Of a stretch of 15,949 nucleotides of DNA, positions 8,082 to 14,794 are shown one piece after another. The DNA is from an uncultured Eubacterium sp. (GTDB lineage Bacteria > Bacillota > Clostridia > Peptostreptococcales > Anaerovoracaceae): contig CAMOGZ010000008.1 of assembly GCA_946614405.1 (NCBI GenBank), positions 1-15,949 on the forward strand. Direction: 5' to 3'. The notes beneath the pieces were generated by a model. That model saw only the letters and a list, made by a program, of their open reading frames with translations, was not told where the DNA came from and made no database searches. Both the position numbers and the translations under genes were made by a program. Within the stretch, counting starts at the first letter, position 1; the number at the start of each line of letters is the position of its first letter.

Positions 8082-8139
8082 AAAAAAAGAGAAGCAACCC
8101 TAACCAAAGGGGTCACTTCTCTTTTCACTCTCGTAACTC
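8082..8139 (-). promoter_or_regulatory. Antiterminator/terminator leader of the BCCT gene
   Basis: On the minus strand the predicted transcript starts at about 8139 with GAGTTAC. GTTAC (8137-8133) pairs with GTGAC (8116-8112), one G-U, around a 16-nt loop containing AGAGTGAAAAGAGAA (8131-8117). The terminator pairs AAGAGAAG (8123-8116) with CTTCTCTT (8094-8087), with an inner ACCC/GGGT stem, followed by a run of T (8088-8082). The terminator arm uses bases of the purine loop, so the structures compete. The loop motif is the same as at 597, 721 and 8912. Confidence 0.75.
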
Positions 8140-8145
8140 ATATAC

Positions 8146-8174
8146 ATTCTAAACGATACGAATCAAATTGTCAA
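8146..8174 (-). promoter_or_regulatory. Sigma-A promoter of the BCCT gene
   Basis: On the minus strand TTGACA (8174-8169) is followed after 17 bp by TAGAAT (8151-8146, 5 of 6). Transcription would start near 8139, directly at the antiterminator arm. Confidence 0.8.
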
Positions 8175-8206
8175 CGTAAATTATCAGAAAATATTGTTAC
8201 ATTATA

Positions 8207-8235
8207 TTGATTCGATAAAAGGAATCGCATATAAT
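8207..8235 (+). promoter_or_regulatory. Sigma-A promoter of glpP
   Basis: TTGATT (8207-8212) is followed after 17 bp by a perfect TATAAT (8230-8235). The predicted start near 8242 leaves a leader of about 20 nt, too short for a terminator. It is divergent from the BCCT promoter. Confidence 0.8.
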
Positions 8236-8244
8236 GAATACATA

Positions 8245-8261
8245 ACCGAAAGAGAGGTAAT
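8245..8261 (+). promoter_or_regulatory. Ribosome binding region of glpP carrying a half copy of the leader motif
   Basis: GAAAGAGAGG (8248-8257) serves as the ribosome binding site of glpP. It resembles the second half of the leader loop, GCGAAAGAGAAGG in the SDR leader. ACC and GGT flank GAAAGAGA and could form a 3-bp stem. If GlpP binds the loop motif, it could bind its own start region and limit its own translation; this is inference. Confidence 0.4.
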
Positions 8262-8263
8262 AT

Positions 8264-8845
8264 ATGAACCGCAGAATCAATAAAGACCTCTTCCTGGAAC
8301 TCACTGGGGAATGCCCTGTGATCCCGGAGATCAAGAATGAGGAATGGCTGGAGAAACTGTCGGAATCCGAGAGCCGCATCGTATATATATTATTCGGAGA
8401 CATCTGCACGATTCCGGATATCGTCGCAAGAGTGAAGGCCATGGGCAGATTCGCCCTGGTCCACGTGGATCTCATCGACGGACTGTCGCCGAAGGCCATC
8501 AGCGTGGATTTCATCAAACGCTATACTCAGGCGGACGGCATCATCAGCACCAAGCCGGTGCTCATCAAGCGCGCCAATGAGCTGGGGCTCTTTTCCGTGC
8601 AGCGGTTTTTTATGACGGACGGACTGACCTACTGGAACATCGAGCGCTATGTCAAACAGTGCGACCCGGATGTGGTGGAGCTGATGCCGGCAGGCCTTTC
8701 CAAAGTCATCAAGTATCTGGTGGACCAGATCAACCGTCCCGTGGTGGCAAGCGGCCTGACCCAGGACAATGAAGACATCATCGGTGCCCTCAGCGCAGGG
8801 GCCATCGCGGTGGCCACCACCAACAGAGACCTTTGGGAATGCTGA
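8264..8845 (+). CDS. glpP: Glycerol-3-phosphate-responsive antiterminator family protein (GlpP)
   Basis: 193 residues, the normal length of GlpP. The order of motifs fits the family's barrel-like fold: HVDLIDGL (67-74), DGIISTKP (91-98), SVQRFFMTDG (111-120), PDVVELMPAG (135-144), VASGLTQD (161-168) and ATTNRDLW (184-191). Bacillus subtilis GlpP, with glycerol-3-phosphate, binds leader RNA of glp genes and prevents termination. Here no glpF or glpD is nearby. Instead the gene sits between two units, BCCT and SDR, whose leaders carry a shared antiterminator-like element, so it is the natural candidate for the RNA-binding factor. Its ligand may be glycerol-3-phosphate or another phosphate made by the neighbouring kinase. 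Start: AGAGAGG seven bases before the ATG. No own terminator follows; its transcript would run into the SDR leader terminator. Confidence 0.9.
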   Translation: MNRRINKDLFLELTGECPVIPEIKNEEWLEKLSESESRIVYILFGDICTIPDIVARVKAMGRFALVHVDLIDGLSPKAISVDFIKRYTQADGIISTKPVLIKRANELGLFSVQRFFMTDGLTYWNIERYVKQCDPDVVELMPAGLSKVIKYLVDQINRPVVASGLTQDNEDIIGALSAGAIAVATTNRDLWEC

Positions 8846-8868
8846 TCGTTGTCAGAAAATATTCAATA

Positions 8869-8897
8869 TTGACAAACCTTGTGAACTGTATTAAACT
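8869..8897 (+). promoter_or_regulatory. Sigma-A promoter of the SDR-kinase operon
   Basis: TTGACA (8869-8874), 17-bp spacer, TAAACT (8892-8897, 4 of 6). The predicted start near 8904 coincides with the first base of the antiterminator arm AGTTAC. Confidence 0.75.
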
Positions 8898-8903
8898 ACA
8901 GAC

Positions 8904-8970
8904 AGTTACTAAGAGCGAAAGAGAAGGTAACTCCTGCGTAAGCATGCCGGAGTTTCCTTCTCCTTTTTTT
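8904..8970 (+). promoter_or_regulatory. Antiterminator/terminator leader of the SDR-kinase operon
   Basis: AGTTAC (8904-8909) pairs perfectly with GTAACT (8927-8932) around a loop with AGAGCGAAAGAGAAG (8912-8926). The terminator pairs GAGAAGGTAACTCC (8921-8934) with GGAGTTTCCTTCTC (8949-8962), 13 of 14 positions, followed by seven T (8964-8970). Because the terminator arm contains GTAACT, only one structure can form at a time. This is the clearest of the four leaders. It lies after glpP and before the SDR ribosome binding site, so it can gate both readthrough from glpP and the operon's own promoter. Confidence 0.8.
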
Positions 8971-8998
8971 ATCGCAGATGATTCAGGAGGTATGAAAA

Positions 8999-9787
8999 AT
9001 GCGTAATATCAATGATTTCTCACTGGACTTTTTCTCACTGGAAGGCAAGAATGCCATCGTAACCGGCGGATGCAGCGGACTGGGACAGTGCTTCTCACTG
9101 GCTCTGGCCAAGGCAGGTGCAAACATTTTCGTCTTTGCTGCAGTAAATGATGACGGCGAGACCCAGAAACTGATCGAGGACTGCGGCGTCAAATATCACT
9201 TCATGCAGGGCGATATCATGGAAGAGGGGATCTGCGATAAGGTCGCGGACGAGTGTGTAAACGTATTTGGAAGCGTTGACATCCTGGTCAACTGCGCAGG
9301 CATCTGCCTGATCGAAGACGTCCTGGATTTCACCAGAAAGCAGTGGGATCCCATGATCGGCATCAACCTCACCGGCGCATTCGATCTTTCCCACGCCGTA
9401 GCAAGATACATGATCCCCCAGGGATCCGGCCGCATCATCAACATCTGCTCCCTGTTCTCCTTCCTGGGCGGACTGGGCTCCCCGGCCTATGCAGCCATGA
9501 AGGCAGGCCTCATGGGACTGACCAAGGCTTATGCTGATGAGCTGGGTAAATACGGCATCACCGTAAACGGCATCGCTCCGGGATACTTCCAGACCGCCAT
9601 GACCAGCGGGACCGGATCCGGAAACGAAGATGATCCGAAATACATCGCCATCAAGAACCACATTCCGATGGATCGCTGGGGCGAGAGACAGGACCTGATG
9701 GGCGCCATGGTATTCCTGGCCAGCAAGGCTGCGGATTATGTCAATGGTACCGTACTGGTCGTAGACGGCGGATATCTGGTAAGATAG
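8999..9787 (+). CDS. Short-chain dehydrogenase/reductase, KduD-like
   Basis: 262 residues, classical SDR length. Cofactor motif TGGCSGLG (22-29), NCAG (98-101), Asn123 in GINLTGAF, and the catalytic set Ser151 (NICSLFSF), Tyr164 and Lys168 (YAAMK). The C-terminus NGTVLVVDGGYLV is typical. It resembles sugar-acid and polyol dehydrogenases such as 2-deoxy-D-gluconate 3-dehydrogenase (KduD) and probably interconverts a secondary alcohol and a ketone with NAD(P)H. The start at 8999 is 8 nt after AGGAGG; another ATG at 8992 is too close to that site and meets a stop after four codons. It is first in the operon, and the kinase starts 9 bp after its stop, consistent with oxidation of a polyol to a ketose before phosphorylation. 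Confidence 0.92.
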   Translation: MRNINDFSLDFFSLEGKNAIVTGGCSGLGQCFSLALAKAGANIFVFAAVNDDGETQKLIEDCGVKYHFMQGDIMEEGICDKVADECVNVFGSVDILVNCAGICLIEDVLDFTRKQWDPMIGINLTGAFDLSHAVARYMIPQGSGRIINICSLFSFLGGLGSPAYAAMKAGLMGLTKAYADELGKYGITVNGIAPGYFQTAMTSGTGSGNEDDPKYIAIKNHIPMDRWGERQDLMGAMVFLASKAADYVNGTVLVVDGGYLVR

Positions 9788-9796
9788 GAGAACAAC

Positions 9797-11227
9797 ATGA
9801 GCGAGAAATATCTGATCGGAATCGATGAAGGATCCCAGAGCGCGAAGATCCTCATCTTTGATACAAAAGGAAACATTGTCTGTGAGGCCAAGCACCCGCT
9901 GAAGCCCTACAATCTGCCCCAGCCGGGCTATGTAGAGCATCCGGACGACGACTGGTGGGACGCCATCTGCGAAGCCGGAAAGAAATGCATGGCCAAGTTC
10001 GAGGGAGATCCGAAGGATATCGTGGGGATCGGGCTTTGTACTATCCGGTACTGCAGAGCCTACCTGGACGAGAACTGCATGCTGGCTCAGCCGGCACTCT
10101 CCTGGATGGATGTGCGCGTGTCCGCACCCTATGTCCATGAGAACCCCAAGGTAAAATACATTGTAGCCTCTTCCGGCTACATCACATACCGCCTCACCGG
10201 CGAGAAGAAGGACACCGTAGCCAACTACGAAGGCGGCTGGCCGGTGGACGTGGATACCTGGACCTGGTCCGAGGATCCCAAGGTCTACGAGGACTGCGGC
10301 ATGCCCAGAGAGATGCTCTTCGACGTGGTGATGCCGGGTGACGTCCTGGGCTATATCACCGAGGAAGCCGCTGCTGCTACGGGATTCCCCGTGGGAGTAC
10401 CTGTGGTTGCCACCTCCAACGACAAAGCCGTGGAAGGTCTGGGCACCGGATGCATGGGCGATGACACCGTCTGCCTGTCACTGGGGACCTATACCGCAGC
10501 CATGATGGAAGGAAAAGAGTTCCTGAGAAATACCAGCTCCACCTGGCCCAAGTTCTCCTGCGTTCCCAACAAGTATCTCTACGATACATGGGGGATCCGC
10601 AGAGGAATGTGGACCGTCAGCTGGTTCCGGGATATCCTGGGAGACGGCTATGCCAAGGAAGCCGAGGCCAAGGGAATGTCCGCGGAAGAGATGCTGAGCG
10701 TCGAGGCGGAGAAGGTGCCGGTGGGAAGCGACGGACTTCTCACAGTACTGGACTGGCTTCCCTGGGTGGATGCCAGATACAAGAAGGGCATCATGATCGG
10801 ATTCGACGGAAGACATACCAGAGGTCATATGTACCGTTCCATCCTGGAAGCTGTGGCACTGACCATGAAGAAGTATATCTTCGATATGGTTGAGGAAGTT
10901 GGTGTGGATATCAAGAAGGTCATCGTTACCGGAGGCGGTTCCTCCAGTGACCTGTTCATGCAGATCATCGCCGATGTTCTGAATATCCCCACGGTGCGCA
11001 ATGAAGTAAACGGCGCGGCCGGACTGGGATCCGCCATCTGCGCGGCAGTGGCCGCCGGCGTATATCCGACCTTTGAGGATGCGGTGGCCGGAATGGTACG
11101 CATCACCGACCGTTTTGAGCCCATTGCGGAGAATACCGCCCTGTACGACAGAGTGTATCCGATCTACTGGGATATCACCAACCACACAGACGAAGTTCTG
11201 AAGAAGACCTACGAGATCTTCGAGTAG
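9797..11227 (+). CDS. FGGY-family carbohydrate kinase
   Basis: 476 residues. N-terminal phosphate-binding segment GIDEGSQSAKILIFD (8-22), PGYVEHPDDDWW (43-54), LSWMDVRVS (101-109), catalytic-base segment SNDKAVEGLGTG (207-218) with Asp209, and C-terminal GGGSSSDLFMQIIADV with the helix after it. FGGY kinases phosphorylate sugars or polyols (xylulose, ribulose, glycerol, erythritol). The stretch between the WMDVR motif and YRLTG (131-135) is only about 25 residues, noticeably shorter than in xylulokinase-type relatives, so the sugar-binding side may be altered. AGGAGAACAAC is the ribosome binding site. The neighbours (SDR, GldA-like dehydrogenase, SurE-like phosphatase) fit polyol metabolism. 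The exact substrate is unknown. Confidence 0.92.
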   Translation: MSEKYLIGIDEGSQSAKILIFDTKGNIVCEAKHPLKPYNLPQPGYVEHPDDDWWDAICEAGKKCMAKFEGDPKDIVGIGLCTIRYCRAYLDENCMLAQPALSWMDVRVSAPYVHENPKVKYIVASSGYITYRLTGEKKDTVANYEGGWPVDVDTWTWSEDPKVYEDCGMPREMLFDVVMPGDVLGYITEEAAAATGFPVGVPVVATSNDKAVEGLGTGCMGDDTVCLSLGTYTAAMMEGKEFLRNTSSTWPKFSCVPNKYLYDTWGIRRGMWTVSWFRDILGDGYAKEAEAKGMSAEEMLSVEAEKVPVGSDGLLTVLDWLPWVDARYKKGIMIGFDGRHTRGHMYRSILEAVALTMKKYIFDMVEEVGVDIKKVIVTGGGSSSDLFMQIIADVLNIPTVRNEVNGAAGLGSAICAAVAAGVYPTFEDAVAGMVRITDRFEPIAENTALYDRVYPIYWDITNHTDEVLKKTYEIFE

Positions 11228-11241
11228 TACGTAACATCCAT

Positions 11242-11277
11242 GCCCACTCTGGCGATCCCGCCGGGGTGGGCTTTGTT
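11242..11277 (+). terminator. Hairpin with weak T run between the kinase and GldA-type genes
   Basis: A 13-nt arm at 11242-11254 pairs fully with 11259-11271, including three G-U pairs, around a 4-nt loop ATCC. TTTGTT follows. It lies within an otherwise continuous gene run, with no clear promoter seen after it. It may therefore be a partial terminator or stability element that lowers expression of the downstream genes. Confidence 0.65.
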
Positions 11278-11293
11278 CTAAGGGAGGAAGAGA

Positions 11294-12376
11294 ATGTCTA
11301 TTGCATTTGGCGCGCCGGGACGCTACATTCAGGGCCCGGGGGAACTGCTGCGCCTGCCGGAGCACTCAGGGACCTACGGGGACCGGGTCTTCGCCATCAT
11401 CGACACTTATTTCTATAAGGAGCTGTCCGGGAGGCTGGCAGAGGCCTACCGCAGCAAAGGAGGGACCATTAGCTGCGTTGAGTTCGCAGGGGAGATCACC
11501 AAAGAGGTGATCGGAAGGTTCCGGGACATGGCCGAGGGGGCCTGCGTCATCATCGGCATCGGCGGCGGCAAGACGCTGGACACCGCCAAAGCCCTGGCGG
11601 CGGAGCTTTCGGCAAGCCTCATCGTGGCGCCTACCAGCGCATCCACCGACGCGCCCACCAGCGCCATGTCCGTGATTTATAATGACAACCACGAGCACGA
11701 TGATGTATACTACTATGTAAAGAACCCGGATCTGGTCCTGGTGGACAGTCAGATCATCGCCGATGCTCCGGTGCGGTTCCTTGCAGCCGGGATGGGTGAT
11801 GCTCTGGCCACAGTCTACGAGGCTCGTGCGACACTGGCTACCGGAAGTCCCAACTACATCAACCAGGAGACGGGACCCTACCTGGGGACCCGGACGGCAG
11901 TGGCCATCGCAGAACTTTGCGGGGACATTGTGTTTGAATATGGCGAGGCAGCCAGGGAGGCCAATGAAGCCCACGTGGTAAGCGAAGCCCTGGAGGCAGT
12001 GATCGAAGCCAACACGCTGATGAGCGGTCTGGGATTCGAGAATGTGGGATGCGCGGCGTCTCATGTGATCTGCAACGGGATCTCCGCCACCCCGGAGGGG
12101 GACAAAGCCCTCCATGGAGAGAAGGTGGCCTACGGGATCCTTTGTCAGCTGATGGCGGAGGGGAATACCCAGGAACTTGCGAAGGTCCGGGAGTTCTACC
12201 GGAAGGTGGGACTGCCCCTTACCCTTGCGGATCTGGGGGTGCCTGCCACAGAAGAGAATCTGCGGATCATTTCCTCGGATACAAAGAATACCGAATGGAC
12301 CCGGGAACCATTCGAAATGGACGACGAGAAAGTATATCAGGTGGTCTGCGCAGTGGAGCGCCTGGGAAAGGACTGA
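11294..12376 (+). CDS. gldA: Glycerol dehydrogenase-type iron/zinc alcohol dehydrogenase
   Basis: 360 residues, very close in layout to bacterial GldA. GAPGRYIQGPGEL (6-18) at the N-terminus, NAD-binding GIGGGKTLDTAKA (88-100), APTSASTDAPTSAMSVIY (112-129), and the metal ligands Asp169 (AAGMGDALAT), His257 (AASHVICNG) and His274 (LHGEKVAYG) are all present. GldA oxidises glycerol, or related 1,2-diols and hydroxyketones, with NAD+ to the ketone. Here it may work on glycerol or on a related diol of the pathway. GGGAGGAAGAG precedes the ATG. It follows the kinase after 66 bp containing a hairpin, and the nitroreductase starts 3 bp after its stop. The family assignment is firm; use of glycerol itself is likely but not certain. 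Confidence 0.88.
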   Translation: MSIAFGAPGRYIQGPGELLRLPEHSGTYGDRVFAIIDTYFYKELSGRLAEAYRSKGGTISCVEFAGEITKEVIGRFRDMAEGACVIIGIGGGKTLDTAKALAAELSASLIVAPTSASTDAPTSAMSVIYNDNHEHDDVYYYVKNPDLVLVDSQIIADAPVRFLAAGMGDALATVYEARATLATGSPNYINQETGPYLGTRTAVAIAELCGDIVFEYGEAAREANEAHVVSEALEAVIEANTLMSGLGFENVGCAASHVICNGISATPEGDKALHGEKVAYGILCQLMAEGNTQELAKVREFYRKVGLPLTLADLGVPATEENLRIISSDTKNTEWTREPFEMDDEKVYQVVCAVERLGKD

Positions 12377-12379
12377 CCT

Positions 12380-12919
12380 ATGGAACTTATGGAAGTAATG
12401 AGACGCAGAAAGAGCGTCAGAAACTATACGGATGAGCCGATCACGGAGGAGCAGCTTGCAAAGATCCTGCAGGCGGCGATGCTGGCGCCTACCAGCCGGA
12501 ATTTCCTGCCCACCAATTTCATCGTGGTGCGAGATAAGGAACTGCTGGAGAAGCTGGCGGATGCCAAGGACCATTCCTCCGGGATGCTGAAGAAGGCGGC
12601 CTGCGGAATCGTGGTCTGCGGTGATGCGGAGAAGTCGGATACCTGGATCGAGGACTGTTCCATCGCCATGACCTACATGCACCTTATGGCCACGGAGCTG
12701 GGGCTGGGAAGCTGCTGGGTGCAGACCAGAATGAGAAAGAAGAATGACGGAACGCCGGCGGAGTCTCTGGTAAGAGAGGCCATGCACATCCCGGCGGGAT
12801 ATGAGATCGAAGGGATCCTTTCCATCGGCGCAGTGGACCGCGAATTGACTCCGCGGGATGAGAAGGACCTGAAGGATGCGAGGATCCATTATGAGACCTT
12901 TGATTCTTGTGGTGAATGA
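12380..12919 (+). CDS. Nitroreductase-family FMN oxidoreductase
   Basis: 179 residues. The opening MELMEVMRRRKSVRNYTDEPI with the RRRKSVR FMN-phosphate-binding pattern, AAMLAPTSRNFLPTNFIVV (33-51) and the later ELGLGSCWVQTRM are typical of small nitroreductases. The family uses NAD(P)H and FMN to reduce nitro groups, quinones or enone-like substrates, and members serve as general flavin reductases. The ATG lies 3 bp after the GldA stop, with GGAAAGGA upstream inside the gldA end, so translation is probably coupled. Its end overlaps the SurE-like start. The role in this operon is unclear; it could reduce an unsaturated intermediate or recycle NAD(P)H. Confidence 0.9.
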   Translation: MELMEVMRRRKSVRNYTDEPITEEQLAKILQAAMLAPTSRNFLPTNFIVVRDKELLEKLADAKDHSSGMLKKAACGIVVCGDAEKSDTWIEDCSIAMTYMHLMATELGLGSCWVQTRMRKKNDGTPAESLVREAMHIPAGYEIEGILSIGAVDRELTPRDEKDLKDARIHYETFDSCGE

Positions 12920-13658
12920 TGACGGAATCGAGGCCCCGGGATTTGCTGCGGCGGTTCGGGCAGCACGGCGATTCGGCGAGGTTCTGGCAGTGGCGCCGGC
13001 ACGGCAGCAGACTGCCATGGGGCGGGGCTATCCCCGTTACCCTGATCTGGGGGTCATCGAGGAACGGAATCTGTTCATCGGCAATGACGTGATCCGGGCC
13101 TATGCGGTCCATAGCTCGCCGGCCCATGCGGCAGCCTACGGAGCCATGGAGATCGCAGACCGCAAGCCGGATCTTCTGGTGAGCGGGATCAACCATGGAG
13201 CCAATCTGGGCATGTCCATTACCGGAAGCGGGACTCTTGGCGCCTGCTTTGAGGCGGTAAGCGAGGGGATCCCCTCTGTGGCTCTTTCCATGGAGACCGG
13301 GGCGGACTCCATCATGACGGCGTCGGGGCAGCTGGATTTCCAATATGCAGAAGAGGCGGGGGCCTTCTGGATCGGCAAGGTCCTTGCAGAGGGGATGCCC
13401 GGTGACTGCGAGATCCTGAATGTGAATGTGCCGGACTGCCCGGTAAAGCCGGAGCAGTACCGCATGACAGTACTGGACCGGCAGAATTATTATGAGCTCC
13501 GGGTTCCGGGTGCGCGGAACTGGGCGGAGCCCTTTACTATGGATTTTGAAATCCGGTACGATGAGGACCGGTTGTATGAAGAGGGTGACATCCGGGCGGT
13601 ATGTTTGGACCGGATGATCTCGGTCACGCCCCTTGGGTGGGACCTGACCAAACGATAG
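12891..13658 (+). CDS. surE: SurE-family phosphatase (5'/3'-nucleotidase-like)
   Basis: 255 residues from the ATG at 12891. I prefer it to the ATG at 12876 because MRPLILVVNDDGIEAPG then aligns with the SurE start and GAGGA lies 6 nt upstream. It overlaps the nitroreductase end by 29 bp. Metal and phosphate sites are Asp10-Asp11 in VNDDGI and Asn100 in VSGINHGANLG, with SGTLGACFEAVSEGIPSVALS (112-132) following the family pattern. The usual NQSG loop is QQTA, so the metal-site Ser is Thr40. SurE removes phosphate from nucleoside monophosphates and, in some members, from other small phosphate esters. Inside a catabolic operon beside a kinase it may act on a pathway phosphate ester rather than on nucleotides; that is inference. 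Confidence 0.88.
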   Translation: MRPLILVVNDDGIEAPGFAAAVRAARRFGEVLAVAPARQQTAMGRGYPRYPDLGVIEERNLFIGNDVIRAYAVHSSPAHAAAYGAMEIADRKPDLLVSGINHGANLGMSITGSGTLGACFEAVSEGIPSVALSMETGADSIMTASGQLDFQYAEEAGAFWIGKVLAEGMPGDCEILNVNVPDCPVKPEQYRMTVLDRQNYYELRVPGARNWAEPFTMDFEIRYDEDRLYEEGDIRAVCLDRMISVTPLGWDLTKR

Positions 13659-13667
13659 GAGGAAACG

Positions 13668-14786
13668 ATGAGTTATATTTTGACAGAGTTTGGGGCAGAT
13701 GTCCTCTCGGATGTGACCACGTTCTGTGAGCGGGAGGTCCTGAAACAGGCGGCGGAAGCGGACCGAAACCGGATCTGGCCGGAAGAAATGTACGAGAAGG
13801 CCTGTGAGATGGGGCTGGGCGCCTTGTCTGTTCCGGAGGAATACGGCGGTCTGGGACTGACCCTTCCGGAGAGGGCTGCGATCCTGGAGAAGATGGCCTG
13901 GTTCGACGCCGGATTTGCCGTGTCCTATATGACAAATATTCTGTCCTCAATCCCTGTTTTCTACTTCGGGGAGCATGCCAACCGGAAATCATGTTATGAC
14001 CTTCTTCTGGAAGGAAGGTTCGGAGCCTTCTGTCTGACGGAAGATCAGGCCGGAAGTGATATCAGCCGTCTCCGGACCCGCGCTATCCGGGAGGGGGAGG
14101 AATATGTTATAAACGGCAGTAAGATGTTCGTCACCAACGGCAGGATCGCCGGCTATTATGTTGTCTTCGCAGAAACGGATGCCGGCCTCACGGCCTTCTA
14201 TGTGACGGCGGACACGCCGGGAATCGAGGCCGGAGAGGAAGAGAACAAACTTGGGATCCGTAATTCCGATACCTGTGAAGTTTCCTTCCAGGATGTCCGA
14301 GTGCCCTATACCGCCATTCTTGGGAAAGAAGGCGAGGGGCGCAAGATCGCTGTGTTCTGTCTGCAGCATGCCCGGATCTTCTGCGGTGTTACTGCCCTGG
14401 GGGTGGCCCAGAGAGCGCTGGATGAGTCCATTTCCCGGGTCCGGGAGAGAGAGCAGTTTGGCTCCTTGCTCGCAGATAACGAGGTGATCCAGTTCAAGCT
14501 GGCAGACATGTACATGAAGACAGAGGCCGCCCGGCAGTGCTGCATCAGCGCCCTGAACAAAGCCGGGGCGGGGGAGGACTGCCGCCTTGCGGCAGCCACC
14601 GCCAAGTGCCTGGCAGGAGATGCCGCCGAGTACTGCGCATCGGAAGCTGTTCAGATCTTCGGCGGGTACGGATACTGCGAGGATTATCCCGTGGAGAAAC
14701 TGCTCCGGGATGCGAAGATCTTCCAGATCTTTGAAGGAACTAACGAGATCCAGCGCCTGACCGTAGGCCGGACACTGGTGAAATAG
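13668..14786 (+). CDS. Acyl-CoA dehydrogenase
   Basis: 372 residues, normal for this family. FAD-binding CLTEDQAGSD near residue 125, MFVTNG a little later, FGGYGYCEDYPVEKLLRD near 330-347, and the catalytic base Glu356 in FEGTNEIQR close to the C-terminus. The enzyme introduces a double bond alpha-beta to a CoA thioester and passes electrons to ETF. Neither ETF genes nor a CoA ligase or CoA transferase are in the window, so partners must be elsewhere. GATAGGAGGAAACG before the ATG is a strong ribosome binding site, 9 bp after the SurE-like stop. It ends the operon before a strong terminator. An acyl-CoA dehydrogenase plus a BCCT carrier recalls carnitine and gamma-butyrobetaine routes, but no CaiB or CaiC homologue is present here. 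Confidence 0.92.
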   Translation: MSYILTEFGADVLSDVTTFCEREVLKQAAEADRNRIWPEEMYEKACEMGLGALSVPEEYGGLGLTLPERAAILEKMAWFDAGFAVSYMTNILSSIPVFYFGEHANRKSCYDLLLEGRFGAFCLTEDQAGSDISRLRTRAIREGEEYVINGSKMFVTNGRIAGYYVVFAETDAGLTAFYVTADTPGIEAGEEENKLGIRNSDTCEVSFQDVRVPYTAILGKEGEGRKIAVFCLQHARIFCGVTALGVAQRALDESISRVREREQFGSLLADNEVIQFKLADMYMKTEAARQCCISALNKAGAGEDCRLAAATAKCLAGDAAEYCASEAVQIFGGYGYCEDYPVEKLLRDAKIFQIFEGTNEIQRLTVGRTLVK

Positions 14787-14794
14787 AGAGACTG

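Noticed and set aside
8032..8097. Upstream start of the BCCT protein, adding 22 residues
   Set aside because: The start codon would lie within the leader terminator, and a strong AAAGGAGG site precedes the ATG at 8031 instead.
8904..8970. T-box, glycine, guanidine or other known riboswitch in the leaders
   Set aside because: The element is too short and lacks the conserved cores of those classes that I can recall; a protein-bound antiterminator fits better.
11366..13018. 550-codon open frame antisense to gldA, nitroreductase and surE
   Set aside because: It spans three conserved plus-strand genes and its composition is low-complexity rather than protein-like.
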